Numbered from the stretch's first letter, positions 8,876-17,848 are shown. The stretch: 64,000 nt of DNA from Dorea sp. D27 (GCF_001185345.1 NZ_KQ236743.1:136372-200371); one strand, 5' to 3'. Numbers and translations: made by a program. Notes: generated from the letters alone by a model not told the origin.

Positions 8876-10567
8876 ATGGCAACAAAAGCATATTATCCGA
8901 TTAGTGAAATTGGTGCCGGAAAAACTGGTTTTTCCAAAACACGTTCTATCATTGAAGCAGCATTTTATGGAAATAATGTTGTTCCGGTTAACACATTAAA
9001 AGAGGCATATAACCTGGCTAAGAACTCACCGGGAACGATTGTTACAGATATGCCTGTATATAGGGGAGAAGAATTTGGTCTTGACAGCGATGCCAGAGTA
9101 TTGTTATTCAACGACGGTGCAGTGACAGGTCGTTATGCAGGCGCACGCCGCATAAAAGGAGAACCTGGAGTGGATGCGGCCAAGCTTGACAAGGTGACGA
9201 TGGATGCGGTATATGAATCACGTTGGAAGACAATGTACCATGCAACCGTTTATGTAGGTCTTGATACGGAATTCATGGTGAAAGCACATCTTCTTATTCC
9301 AGAGGGAGAAGAAAACATCATGTACAACTGGATGCTGAACTTCCAGTACATGGCTGACGAATATGTAAAGATGTACAAGAATTCCAAACCGGTAGGCGAC
9401 GGCAAAGAGCCAGATATCTATATTTTCTCCGACCCGCAGTGGTTTCCGCAGGACCGTCCCGATGTTGATTACAGCTGCCTGAGCGATCCTCTTACTCTCT
9501 GCTATTTTGACACCGCTGAGAACTGTGCGTGTATTCTTGGTATGAGATACTTCGGTGAGCACAAGAAAGGTACGCTTACGATGGCATGGGCGATTGCCAA
9601 CAGAAACGGCTATGCTTCCTGCCACGGCGGACAAAAAGAGTATACGCTTCCTGACGGTTCCAAATATGTTGCATCTGTATTCGGTCTTTCCGGATCAGGC
9701 AAGTCTACTCTCACACATGCAAAACACGACGGCAAGTATCCGATTACGGTTCTCCATGACGACGCATTCATCATCAATACAGACACATGTGCTTCCGTAG
9801 CGTTAGAGCCGACATACTTTGACAAGACGGCGGATTACCCGACCGGCTGCGATGACAACAAGTACTTATTATCTGCGCAGAACTGTTCCGCAACATTGGA
9901 CGAAGATGGGAAGATCCAGCTCGTGACAGAGGATATCAGAAACGGTAACGGACGCGCCATCAAGTCTAAATTGTGGTCACCAAACCGTGTGGATAAGATT
10001 GACGCACCTGTGAATGCTATCTTCTGGATTATGAAAGACCCGACGATTCCGCCGGTAGTTAAGTTAAAAGGCTCCGCGCTTGCCTCTGTCATGGGAGCGA
10101 CGCTTGCGACCAAGACTTCTACTGCAGAACGTGTTGCCGCAGGAACTGATTTGAATGCGCTCCGTATCGTTCCTTATGCTAACCCATTCAGAACATATCC
10201 TCTTGTTAATGATTACGAGAAGTTCAAAAAGCTTGTAGAAGAGAAGGATGTAGACTGCTATATTGTCAATACCGGTGATTTTATGGGCAAGAAGGTACAG
10301 CCGAAAGATACACTTGGCATCTTGGAAGCAATCGTGGAGAGAAAAGCTGACTTCAAACAGTGGGGACCATTCGAAGATATTGAAATCATGGAGTGGGAAG
10401 GCTTTATTCCTAACCTGGATGACGCGGACTATAAAGCTCAGCTCAAAAATGCAATGATGAACCGTGTCAATGCAGTAGAGAAGTTCGCAACAGCAAAAGA
10501 CGGATATGATAAGCTGCCGGATGAGGCGCTCGCCGCACTCAACAAACTGGTAGAAGAATTAGCATAA
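8876..10567 (+). CDS. pckA: Phosphoenolpyruvate carboxykinase (ATP)
   Basis: This enzyme interconverts oxaloacetate and phosphoenolpyruvate with ATP/ADP; in anaerobes it often runs towards oxaloacetate and ATP. It has 563 residues, slightly longer than the typical 530-540. The kinase P-loop GLSGSGKST is at about 270-278, followed by the metal-binding stretch HDDAFIINTD and the PEPCK-specific signature. AAGGAGG lies nine bases ahead of the ATG. It is monocistronic, with its own promoter and terminator. Codon usage appears enriched for common T-ending codons compared with neighbours, as expected for a highly expressed gene. Confidence 0.95.
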   Translation: MATKAYYPISEIGAGKTGFSKTRSIIEAAFYGNNVVPVNTLKEAYNLAKNSPGTIVTDMPVYRGEEFGLDSDARVLLFNDGAVTGRYAGARRIKGEPGVDAAKLDKVTMDAVYESRWKTMYHATVYVGLDTEFMVKAHLLIPEGEENIMYNWMLNFQYMADEYVKMYKNSKPVGDGKEPDIYIFSDPQWFPQDRPDVDYSCLSDPLTLCYFDTAENCACILGMRYFGEHKKGTLTMAWAIANRNGYASCHGGQKEYTLPDGSKYVASVFGLSGSGKSTLTHAKHDGKYPITVLHDDAFIINTDTCASVALEPTYFDKTADYPTGCDDNKYLLSAQNCSATLDEDGKIQLVTEDIRNGNGRAIKSKLWSPNRVDKIDAPVNAIFWIMKDPTIPPVVKLKGSALASVMGATLATKTSTAERVAAGTDLNALRIVPYANPFRTYPLVNDYEKFKKLVEEKDVDCYIVNTGDFMGKKVQPKDTLGILEAIVERKADFKQWGPFEDIEIMEWEGFIPNLDDADYKAQLKNAMMNRVNAVEKFATAKDGYDKLPDEALAALNKLVEELA

Positions 10568-10585
10568 TCAGCTTCATATAGTTGT

Positions 10586-10622
10586 AAAAATGTGCCAGCT
10601 GTCATAGCTGGCACATTTTTGT
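10586..10622 (+). terminator. Rho-independent terminator of pckA
   Basis: AAAATGTGCCAGCT pairs with AGCTGGCACATTTT around a short loop and a T-run follows. The A-rich left side could also terminate minus-strand transcription. Confidence 0.85.
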
Positions 10623-10650
10623 TGAAAAACGAGAGATAATAGAGTATAAT
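10622..10650 (+). promoter_or_regulatory. Promoter of the 6S-like RNA
   Basis: TTGAAA (10622-10627), exactly 17 bp, then a perfect TATAAT (10645-10650). It lies immediately after the pckA terminator and before a structured RNA without an open reading frame. Confidence 0.8.
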
Positions 10651-10656
10651 GATTTT

Positions 10657-10884
10657 AGGAAAACCTGGGATGCACGACAACTCCTGTAATTTTGAACCTA
10701 CAAAACTTTAAACGGGACTCTTATATCTCTGAAATATGCCAGGCCCCCGATTACGCAGGGGAAGGCAGAAAAACAGATGCGGACACCCACCTGGCTGCGG
10801 CTAGGAGTCAAAATACAGGAACCGGCATTTTGGGGATCTTACAAAAGATAAAGGGCAGTCGTATATAATACGGCTGTCTTTTTA
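10657..10884 (+). ncRNA. ssrS: Probable 6S RNA
   Basis: A strong promoter and a terminator bound a roughly 228-nt transcript with no coding sequence. Its outer stem pairs CCTGTAATTTTGA (10683-10695) with TCAAAATACAGG (10808-10819). A central unpaired region and an apical hairpin (TGCC..CCCC / GGGG..GGCA, 10737-10767) follow. This closing stem, bubble and apical stem is the promoter-mimic layout of 6S RNA, which binds and holds the housekeeping RNA polymerase. The segments GGACACCCACCT and CTCTGAAATATGCCAGGCCC resemble clostridial and other 6S sequences as I remember them. Family assignment needs a covariance search. Confidence 0.65.
10848..10884 (+). terminator. Terminator of the 6S-like RNA
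   Basis: GGGCAGTCGTAT pairs with ATACGGCTGTCT with G-U pairs, followed by TTTTT. It ends the 6S-like transcript. Confidence 0.75.
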
Positions 10885-10888
10885 TTGT

Positions 10889-10945
10889 ATCATAGGAAAC
10901 TTCGTTCCCTATGACACAAAACCCTCCGGGGGATGCGCACTCGCT
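10889..10945. repeat. Dispersed hairpin repeat, copy 1
   Basis: CATAGG..CCTATG forms a hairpin, followed by ACCCTCCGGGGGATGCGCAC. The same arrangement recurs at 14291-14349 and 33540-33598. All three copies start directly after the T-run of a terminator. The rest of the gap to 11108 is non-coding and holds only GC-rich short palindromic pieces such as GAGTCCGCAAGCGGGCTC. Confidence 0.6.
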
Positions 10946-11108
10946 TTCGCGGAAGAAATCATTCCAAAGGTCGGATGCGCTCGGCGCGGAGAGTCCGCAA
11001 GCGGGCTCTTTGTTCCATATATAGAAGATGATTTTTATGGCATTCCGGTCTATTTTATGGATGCTGTCATAAATATAGAAAAAAACGGGTGGACAAGAGG
11101 TACATAGT

Positions 11109-12434
11109 GTGAGACGAAGAAGAAAAGAAAAATATCTGTATTATGGGCTGGCGATTCTCGTCACCCTGTTTATCATAGTCGGCCTTGTGTCGGCATTGAA
11201 AGGCACAGGCAAGATAAAAGGCCTGGACAGGACGGGAACAGAAAAGGGGACCGGCGAAGCAGAAAGCAAACCGGAGGAAAAGAACACGGCTATAGACAAC
11301 CCGGATATCCGTGTCCTCATCATGGACAACGGATACAGCAACATCGTACATCCTAGTGTCACCATATCGTCCGCAAAAGGGCTGACGCTCACATGTGGTG
11401 AAGAAAAAGAAGATTGGGACAAATCAGACAGTCTGACGATAGCACCGGACGATGCCAGGTTCGGGAAGGGGAATATCCGTATACAGGCAAAAGAAGGGAA
11501 TGTCACGCTGTCCAGTATCAAGAGAGGATACGGAACGCCTTCCTACAGCGGAATCATAGAGCTTCGGACTACGGCGGAAGGTATCGTCATCATAAATGAG
11601 CTGCCTGTTGAGACATATCTGTGCGGTGTCGTGCCGAGCGAGATGCCGGCCTCATATGAGCTGGAAGCGCTGAAGGTCCAGGCGGTATGCGCAAGGAGCT
11701 ATGCATACCGTCAGATGGCGGACTATGGATACCCAGAATACGAGGCGCATGTGAATGACAGTACGGACTATCAGGTGTATGGCAATTCTGAGGAACAGGA
11801 GTCTACATCCAGGGCCGTCGCAGAGACGGCAGGACAGGTCGTAAGGTATCAGGGCGAAGTCGTGACTACATACTATTATTCTACCTCCTGCGGAAAGACG
11901 ACGTCCATGGAAGCCTGGGGAACCGCACCAAACGACAGCAACGGATATTTGCAAAGCGTGGACGTGTCGGACGGAGATGCGGATTATGAAAAAGAGCTTC
12001 CATGGTACAGATGGGAGGCAGCAGTTCCGGTACAGACGCTGTCCAATCTGGTCGGTCTGAATACCGGTACGGACGTAGGGACGCTTTCCAGCGTGGAAGT
12101 GACGAAGAAAGGTCCCGGAGACGTGGCCCTGCAGATCAAAGCGACCGGGAGTAAGGGAAGCGTTACTGTCGACACGGAAAATAAAATCCGCAGAGCCCTT
12201 GGAGGAAAAGGGTATCAGATAACGAAGCAGGACGGGACGGTCATAGACAGCAGTGCACTGCTGCCAAGCGCTTTTTTCACCATCGAGAAGACCGCGGACG
12301 CATTTGTCATCAAAGGAGGAGGATTTGGCCACGGTATCGGGATGAGCCAGAATGGCGCAAACGAGATGGCAAAGCAAGGCAAGGATTACAAGGAGATCTT
12401 GACCTTATTTTTCCACGATGTCACGATAGAATGA
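11109..12434 (+). CDS. SpoIID/LytB-domain protein
   Basis: This 441-residue membrane-anchored protein has one N-terminal transmembrane segment (about 11-29) and a Lys/Glu-rich linker. Its SpoIID domain contains VVPSEMPASYELEALKVQAVCARSYAY and, at the end, GFGHGIGMSQNGANEMAKQG. SpoIID enzymes are lytic transglycosylases that cut peptidoglycan strands lacking stem peptides during engulfment; LytB-type relatives modify amidases. The start is GTG at 11109, preceded by a weak AGAGG site. The gene stands alone and is convergent with xpt, eight bases away. It may be SpoIID itself or one of the paralogues common in clostridia. Confidence 0.85.
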   Translation: MRRRRKEKYLYYGLAILVTLFIIVGLVSALKGTGKIKGLDRTGTEKGTGEAESKPEEKNTAIDNPDIRVLIMDNGYSNIVHPSVTISSAKGLTLTCGEEKEDWDKSDSLTIAPDDARFGKGNIRIQAKEGNVTLSSIKRGYGTPSYSGIIELRTTAEGIVIINELPVETYLCGVVPSEMPASYELEALKVQAVCARSYAYRQMADYGYPEYEAHVNDSTDYQVYGNSEEQESTSRAVAETAGQVVRYQGEVVTTYYYSTSCGKTTSMEAWGTAPNDSNGYLQSVDVSDGDADYEKELPWYRWEAAVPVQTLSNLVGLNTGTDVGTLSSVEVTKKGPGDVALQIKATGSKGSVTVDTENKIRRALGGKGYQITKQDGTVIDSSALLPSAFFTIEKTADAFVIKGGGFGHGIGMSQNGANEMAKQGKDYKEILTLFFHDVTIE

Positions 12435-12441
12435 CAGACGG

Positions 12442-13014
12442 CTACTCCCGGAAGGTAAGCGACGTGTCTGTCATCGTATCGATGATGGCAAGGGATTCCA
12501 GATGGATGCCTTTCTGCCGGATAATCTGTCCGCCCTGCTGGAACCCTTTTTCTATAACGATGCCGGCGCCCTCTAAGGTTGCGCCGGCTTCTTCTATTAT
12601 GTCAAGAAGTCCCATGAGTGCGCAGCCATTTGCAAGGAAATCATCAATAACGAGAACATGGTCGTCAGCATCCAGGAATTTCCTGGAAAGGATGACATCA
12701 TATACTTTTTTGTGAGTAAAAGATTCCACCTTCGTGTGGTATACTTCACCGTCTATGTTAATACTTTGTGCTTTTTTGGCAAATACTACTGGTACATGGA
12801 AATACTGGGCCGCTATGCAGGCGATGCCGATGCCAGACGCCTCGATGGTCAGAATCTTCGTAATCTTGTCACTTGGAAATCTACGTCGGAATTCCTTCCC
12901 TATCTCGTTGATTAGGCCAATATCCATTCTGTGGTTGAGAAAGCCGTCTACCTTTAGTACATTTCCTGGCTTTACCGTTCCGTCTTTCAGGATTCGTTCT
13001 TTTAAAAGCTGCAT
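12442..13014 (-). CDS. xpt: Xanthine phosphoribosyltransferase
   Basis: This purine salvage enzyme converts xanthine and PRPP to XMP in the cytoplasm. It has 190 residues, the usual length. The PRPP-binding loop is [13 protein letters not shown] (about 125-137). The N-terminal [28 protein letters not shown] stretch and the KKAQSI segment match Xpt rather than Apt or Hpt. AAGGAAGG precedes the ATG. Unlike many Firmicute xpt genes I see no purine riboswitch: the leader between promoter and gene is only about 40 nt. Confidence 0.93.
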   Translation of the reverse strand: MQLLKERILKDGTVKPGNVLKVDGFLNHRMDIGLINEIGKEFRRRFPSDKITKILTIEASGIGIACIAAQYFHVPVVFAKKAQSINIDGEVYHTKVESFTHKKVYDVILSRKFLDADDHVLVIDDFLANGCALMGLLDIIEEAGATLEGAGIVIEKGFQQGGQIIRQKGIHLESLAIIDTMTDTSLTFRE

Positions 13015-13052
13015 GATTATACCTTCCTTACCGTATTCTATGTATACACCAT

Positions 13053-13081
13053 ATACTAACGTATCGCCTTTCGTTTTTCAA
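13053..13081 (-). promoter_or_regulatory. Promoter of xpt
   Basis: On the minus strand, TTGAAA (13081-13076) and TAGTAT (13058-13053) are 17 bp apart. The -35 box abuts the -35 box of the divergent promoter at 13082-13110. Confidence 0.55.
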
Positions 13082-13110
13082 TAGACAAAGATGGAAAAAT
13101 CGGGTAAAAT
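13082..13110 (+). promoter_or_regulatory. Promoter of the YihY/BrkB gene
   Basis: TAGACA (13082-13087), 17 bp and TAAAAT (13105-13110) precede the gene by 25 bp, with GTAGGAGAG as ribosome site. The -35 box starts where the xpt -35 box ends. Confidence 0.5.
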
Positions 13111-13135
13111 AAAAGGAACGCAGTAGGAGAGAGCT

Positions 13136-13987
13136 ATGAAGAGTTATAAAAGATTATATAAAAAGGGAATAGAGATATCGCAGGAAATAACGGATGATCA
13201 TGTGGGGGCATATGCGGCGCAGTCTGCCTTCTTTTTTATGCTGTGCCTCATACCTATCATACTGCTTTTGATTACCATGGTCCAATATACGCCGGTGACG
13301 AAAGCAGATGTGATGACTGCGGTAATACAAGTATTTCCGTCATCGGTGGATTCTCTGATTACATCCATAGTGAACCAGGTGTACAATCAGTCGACGGGAA
13401 TCATCCCTGTTACGGTAGTTGTGGCTTTATGGTCGGCAGGAAAAGGCGTTCTCGCCATGACGGGCGGTCTGAATTGTGTGTATAACTGCCGTGAGACAAG
13501 AAATTATATCTTCCTGCGTATCCGCGCGACCCTATATACGGTAATGTTCATCCTCGTCATCATCTTCCTGCTCGTACTGTCCGTATTCGGCAATACGCTC
13601 AACATCTTTATCGCTGAGCATGTCCCGATACTGTCCAGGCTCGCCGACTGGCTCATCCGGATGCGTGTATACATTACGCCGGTCGTCCTGATGGTTTTCT
13701 CGCTTCTCATATATAAGTTTCTGCCAAACCGGAAGGACTCGTTAAAGAAGCAGATACCTGGCGCTATCTTTGCCGCTATCGGATGGATGATCGTATCGTG
13801 GATATTTTCCGTGTATGTAGACCTGTTCAAAGGATTTTCGGATATGTACGGAAGCCTCACGACGATAGTGCTTATCATGCTCTGGATGTATTTCTGCATG
13901 TATAGCATCCTGCTCGGCGGCGAGGTTAACATACTCATGTATGATAAGATACTGACCGGTACATCCCGGAAGAAAGCAAATTCTTAA
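13136..13987 (+). CDS. YihY/BrkB-family inner membrane protein
   Basis: This 283-residue protein has about six hydrophobic segments. The family hallmarks are AAQSAFFFMLCLIPIILLL near the N-terminus, WSAGKGVLAMTGGLNCVYN in the middle, and SLTTIVLIMLWMYFCMYSILLGGEVN at the end. Members were once called ribonuclease BN, but that activity belongs to another gene; the true function (possibly transport) is unknown. The N-terminal basic stretch is cytoplasmic. It is transcribed alone before the pheST leader. Confidence 0.88.
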   Translation: MKSYKRLYKKGIEISQEITDDHVGAYAAQSAFFFMLCLIPIILLLITMVQYTPVTKADVMTAVIQVFPSSVDSLITSIVNQVYNQSTGIIPVTVVVALWSAGKGVLAMTGGLNCVYNCRETRNYIFLRIRATLYTVMFILVIIFLLVLSVFGNTLNIFIAEHVPILSRLADWLIRMRVYITPVVLMVFSLLIYKFLPNRKDSLKKQIPGAIFAAIGWMIVSWIFSVYVDLFKGFSDMYGSLTTIVLIMLWMYFCMYSILLGGEVNILMYDKILTGTSRKKANS

Positions 13988-13997
13988 AGTTTAAGCC

Positions 13998-14025
13998 TTG
14001 ACATACGTATTTGTTGTGTTAGAAT
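13998..14025 (+). promoter_or_regulatory. Promoter of the pheST T-box operon
   Basis: A consensus TTGACA (13998-14003) and TAGAAT (14020-14025) with a 16-bp spacer lie just downstream of the YihY gene and upstream of the T-box leader. Confidence 0.6.
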
Positions 14026-14045
14026 ATATTAGTATAAATTGACAA

Positions 14046-14289
14046 AAGCTATGACCGTGTCAGTAGAGACCCATCTTCCATTAGAGAGAGGAAACCACCG
14101 GGCTGAAAGTTTCCTTTGGTTCAGATGGCAATCGAATTTCCCGCGCGAGCTGCATCTTTGAAGTACCGCATATTTTAGTAGGAGATGCCGTATGTGCACG
14201 TTACGCAATTGAGTGCCCGCCCGTACCGGCGGGAATCAGGGTGGTACCGCGAGCTATGACCTCGTCCCTTTTGGGACGGGGATTTTTTT
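14046..14289 (+). promoter_or_regulatory. T-box leader, probably tRNA-Phe responsive
   Basis: This is the untranslated leader of pheST. The invariant T-box core AGGGTGGTACCGCG is at 14238-14251 and is followed by a terminator hairpin. A stem I region with AGAGAGAGG..TTTCCT is upstream, and a Phe codon (TTC at 14138-14140) lies in a plausible specifier loop GAATTTC. Uncharged tRNA-Phe pairs with the specifier and, through its free 3' end, with the T-box. This forms an antiterminator and permits transcription. The downstream pheS and pheT genes support the specificity. The exact specifier position is my estimate. Confidence 0.9.
14260..14289 (+). terminator. Regulated terminator of the pheST T-box
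   Basis: CCTCGTCCC pairs with GGGACGGGG around TTTT and is followed by a T7 run. Its left arm is competed for by the T-box antiterminator. Confidence 0.88.
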
Positions 14290-14290
14290 A

Positions 14291-14349
14291 TTTACATAAG
14301 AGACGCAGTCGCCTATGTGAATAGAGACCCTCTGGGGGATACGCAATCT
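14291..14349. repeat. Dispersed hairpin repeat, copy 2 (inside the pheST leader)
   Basis: ACATA..CTATGT arms form an imperfect hairpin, then GACCCTCTGGGGGATACGCA. It matches the copies at 10889 and 33540. It lies between the T-box terminator and the pheS ribosome site, so it is part of the read-through mRNA. Confidence 0.6.
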
Positions 14350-14372
14350 ATTTGAATAAAAGGAGAGAAGAG

Positions 14373-15392
14373 ATGAAAGAGAAATTACAAAGCATCAAAG
14401 AGGAAGCGCTGAAAGCTATTGAATCAGCTGATGTACCTGAAAAGCTGAATGATGTGCGTGTAAGATTCCTTGGCAAGAAAGGAGAGCTTACCGCAGTCCT
14501 GAAAGGAATGAAAGATGTCGCGCCGGAGGATAGGCCGAAAGTAGGGCAGCTTGTAAATGAGACGAGAGCGGCTATCGAGGAAGTGATGGAAGACACCCGC
14601 AGGAAGATGGAAAGAGCTATCCGTGAAGAGAAGATGAAGCAGGAAGTAATCGACGTCACGCTGCCCTCCAAAAAGAATATGGTCGGGCACCGCCACCCGA
14701 ATACGATTGCTCTGGAAGAGGTAGAGCAGATATTCGTAGGTATGGGATATGAAGTCGTGGAAGGGCCGGAAGTTGAATATGACCTGTACAATTTTGAAAA
14801 GCTGAATATTCCGGCTGACCATCCGGCAAAGGATGAGCAGGATACGTTCTATATTAATAAAGACATCGTACTACGTACCCAGACATCGCCGGTACAGGCC
14901 CGTGTCATGGAGCAGGGAAAACTTCCTATCCGTATGATAGCGCCAGGACGGGTATTCCGTTCTGACGAGGTGGATGCGACTCATTCACCTTCCTTCCACC
15001 AGGTAGAAGGGCTTGTCATCGATAAGAATATCTCTTTTGCAGACTTGAAGGGGACGCTTGAAGTATTTGCCAAGGAACTGTTCGGTCCGGAGACTAAGAC
15101 AAAGTTCCGCCCGCATCATTTCCCATTCACGGAGCCAAGTGCGGAAGTAGACGTGTCCTGTTTCAAATGCGGTGGGAAGGGCTGCAGATTCTGTAAAGGC
15201 TCCGGCTGGATAGAGATTCTTGGCTGTGGTGCGGTTCACCCTCATGTACTTGAGATGTGTGGTATCGACCCGAAGGAATACAGCGGTTTTGCATTTGGCA
15301 TGGGCCTGGAGCGTATCGCGCTGCTGAAATATGAGATAGATGACATGAGGCTGCTGTACGAAAATGATATAAGATTTTTGAAACAGTTCTAA
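14373..15392 (+). CDS. pheS: Phenylalanine-tRNA ligase alpha subunit
   Basis: This is the catalytic subunit of the heterotetrameric PheRS, charging tRNA-Phe with phenylalanine. At 339 residues it has the usual bacterial length. It has an N-terminal coiled-coil arm (about 1-90) that contacts tRNA, then the class II core with HPNTIALEEVEQIF, RVFRSDEVDATHSPSFHQVEGLVID (motif 2) and GFAFGMGLERIALLKY (motif 3). A Cys-rich CFKCGGKGCRFCKGSGW segment is typical of Firmicute PheS. ATG 14373 is chosen because AAGGAG lies seven bases upstream. It is controlled by the T-box. Confidence 0.96.
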   Translation: MKEKLQSIKEEALKAIESADVPEKLNDVRVRFLGKKGELTAVLKGMKDVAPEDRPKVGQLVNETRAAIEEVMEDTRRKMERAIREEKMKQEVIDVTLPSKKNMVGHRHPNTIALEEVEQIFVGMGYEVVEGPEVEYDLYNFEKLNIPADHPAKDEQDTFYINKDIVLRTQTSPVQARVMEQGKLPIRMIAPGRVFRSDEVDATHSPSFHQVEGLVIDKNISFADLKGTLEVFAKELFGPETKTKFRPHHFPFTEPSAEVDVSCFKCGGKGCRFCKGSGWIEILGCGAVHPHVLEMCGIDPKEYSGFAFGMGLERIALLKYEIDDMRLLYENDIRFLKQF

Positions 15393-15410
15393 GGCTGAAA
15401 GGAGATAAAA

Positions 15411-17831
15411 ATGAATACATCATTATCATGGATTAAAGCGTATGTGCCTGGTCTTGAGGCAGAGGCGCAGGAATATACGGATGCGATGACATTATCCGGG
15501 ACAAAAGTAGAGGGATTTGAAGAACTGGATGCTGACCTGGATAAGATTATCGTAGGCCAGATTGACAAAATTAAAGGACATCCGGATGCCGATAAGCTCA
15601 TCATCTGTCAGGTGAATATCGGAGACGGGTCTGTACAGATCGTTACCGGTGCGGATAATGTGCATGAGGGAGACAAGATACCTGTCGTGCTTGCAGGCGG
15701 GCGCGTAGCAGGCGGCCATGAGCCCGGCACCCGTGTGGCGGGCGGTATTAAGATTAAGAAAGGGAAGCTGCGCGGCGTGGAGAGCGACGGCATGATGTGT
15801 TCCATCGAGGAGCTGGGCTCCAGCCGCGATATGTACCCGGAGGCGCCGGAAGAAGGCATCTATATCTTCCCTGACGAAGTGGAAGTGGGAGCAGATGCCG
15901 TGGAAGCGCTCGGTCTGCATGACGTCGTATTTGAATATGAGGTGACTTCCAACAGAGTGGACTGCTACAGCGTCATAGGGATAGCGAGAGAGGCGGCGGC
16001 TACGTTCGGTAAAGAGTTCGTACCGCCTGCAGTCGGACAGACGGGTAATGAAGAAGATGCCGGTGACTATATCAAAGTAACGGTAGAGAATACGGACCTT
16101 TGCCCGAGATACTGCGCAAGGGTAGTCAAAAACATAAAGGTCGGACCCTCTCCGGAATGGATGCAGAGAAGACTTGCATCTGTAGGAATCCGTCCTATCA
16201 ACAATCTCGTTGATATTACGAACTATGTCATGGAAGAGTACGGGCAGCCGATGCACGCCTATGATCTGGACACGATTGAAGGGAAAGAAATTATCGTGCG
16301 CACGGCAGAAGCCGGCGAAAAATTCGTAACCTTAGATGGACAGGAACGCCTGATGGATGAGTCTGTCCTCATGATATGCGACGGGCAGAAATCTATCGGT
16401 ATCGCCGGAATCATGGGGGGCGAGAATTCTATGATTACCGATGACGTCAAGACGATGCTGTTCGAGGCTGCGTGCTTTGACGGGACGAATATACGTAGAT
16501 CCAGCAAGAAGGTGGGGCTGCGCACCGACGCGTCAGGCAAGTTTGAAAAGGGGCTTGACCCGAACAACGCACAGGCGGCCATAGACCGGGCATGCCAGCT
16601 TGTGGAAGAGCTGGGGGCCGGTGAGGTCGTCGGAGGCATCGTAGACGTATACGGAAAGAAGAAAGAACCGGTAAGGGTTCCGTTCGATGCGGATGCAATC
16701 AACAGCCTGCTCGGAACGGACATATCGAAAGAAGAGATGCTTGGGTATCTGGAACGGGTGGGCCTGAACTATGACGAATCCTCAGATGAGATTGTAGCTC
16801 CGACCTTCCGCCATGATATATTCTGCTTGGCGGACCTTGCGGAGGAAGTGGCGAGATTCTACGGCTATGACAATATACCGTCGACGCTTCCGAAAGGAGA
16901 GGCGACGACCGGAAAGCTGTCCTTTAAGCTGCGTGTGGAGGAAGTGGCGAGAAATATCGCGGAATTCTGCGGCTTCAGCCAGGGGATGACCTATTCATTT
17001 GAAAGCCCGAAGGTGTATGATAAGCTGATGATTCCGGCAGAATCTCCGCTCAGGAATGCCGTAGAGATTATGAATCCGCTAGGGGAAGATTACAGTATCA
17101 TGCGTACGACCCCACTGAACGGCATGCTGGCTTCTCTGGCTACAAACTATAACCGGAGAAATAAAAATGTGAGGCTGTATGAACTCGGCAATATCTACCT
17201 GCCAAAATCTCTTCCGCTTACAGAGCTCCCACAGGAACGTATGCAATTTACACTTGGAATGTATGGGGACGGGGACTTCTTCAGCATGAAAGGCGTGGTG
17301 GAAGAATTCTTCGAGAAAGCGGGCCTGCACGAAAAAGAAACATATGACCCCGATGCAGGCAAGCCTTATCTTCATCCCGGACGCCAGGCCAATATCATAT
17401 ACGATGGAGCTGTCGTCGGCTATCTTGGAGAGGTTCATCCTGATGTGGCGGATACGTATGGTATCGGTGAGAAGGCATATGTAGCGGTCATCGATATGCC
17501 TGAGATAGTTGAGCGCGCTACATTTGACAGGAAGTATACGGGCATAGCCAGATTCCCGGCTGTGACACGCGACATCAGCATGGTCATGCCAAAAGACATC
17601 CTGGTCGGGCAGGTGGAAGAGACGATTGAGAAGAAAGGTGGGGCATACCTTGAGAGTTATGCACTTTTCGACCTCTATGAAGGAGCACAGATTAAATCTG
17701 GCTATAAGTCTGTCGCATATTCCATCGTATTTCGCGCTAAGGACCGGACGCTTAACGATGCAGATGTGACAGAGGCGATGGAACGTATCTTAAAGGCGCT
17801 GGAAGGCATGGGAATCGAGCTGCGTAAATAA
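15411..17831 (+). CDS. pheT: Phenylalanine-tRNA ligase beta subunit
   Basis: The 806-residue partner of PheS carries the editing and tRNA-binding functions. The order is: an N-terminal EMAP-type tRNA-binding domain (about 40-150, GQIDKIKGHPDADKLIICQV), B3/B4 editing domain (YDLDTIEGKEIIVRTAEAG, RTDASGKFEKGLDP), B5 helix-turn-helix region, catalytic-like core and a C-terminal ferredoxin-fold anticodon-binding domain. Length is standard. It follows pheS by 18 bp with an AAAGGAG site. Confidence 0.96.
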   Translation: MNTSLSWIKAYVPGLEAEAQEYTDAMTLSGTKVEGFEELDADLDKIIVGQIDKIKGHPDADKLIICQVNIGDGSVQIVTGADNVHEGDKIPVVLAGGRVAGGHEPGTRVAGGIKIKKGKLRGVESDGMMCSIEELGSSRDMYPEAPEEGIYIFPDEVEVGADAVEALGLHDVVFEYEVTSNRVDCYSVIGIAREAAATFGKEFVPPAVGQTGNEEDAGDYIKVTVENTDLCPRYCARVVKNIKVGPSPEWMQRRLASVGIRPINNLVDITNYVMEEYGQPMHAYDLDTIEGKEIIVRTAEAGEKFVTLDGQERLMDESVLMICDGQKSIGIAGIMGGENSMITDDVKTMLFEAACFDGTNIRRSSKKVGLRTDASGKFEKGLDPNNAQAAIDRACQLVEELGAGEVVGGIVDVYGKKKEPVRVPFDADAINSLLGTDISKEEMLGYLERVGLNYDESSDEIVAPTFRHDIFCLADLAEEVARFYGYDNIPSTLPKGEATTGKLSFKLRVEEVARNIAEFCGFSQGMTYSFESPKVYDKLMIPAESPLRNAVEIMNPLGEDYSIMRTTPLNGMLASLATNYNRRNKNVRLYELGNIYLPKSLPLTELPQERMQFTLGMYGDGDFFSMKGVVEEFFEKAGLHEKETYDPDAGKPYLHPGRQANIIYDGAVVGYLGEVHPDVADTYGIGEKAYVAVIDMPEIVERATFDRKYTGIARFPAVTRDISMVMPKDILVGQVEETIEKKGGAYLESYALFDLYEGAQIKSGYKSVAYSIVFRAKDRTLNDADVTEAMERILKALEGMGIELRK

Positions 17832-17848
17832 TTTCAGGAGGACGGAAG

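Noticed and set aside
12920..13060. Purine riboswitch before xpt
   Set aside because: The leader is only about 40 nt after the predicted promoter and lacks the conserved aptamer segments.
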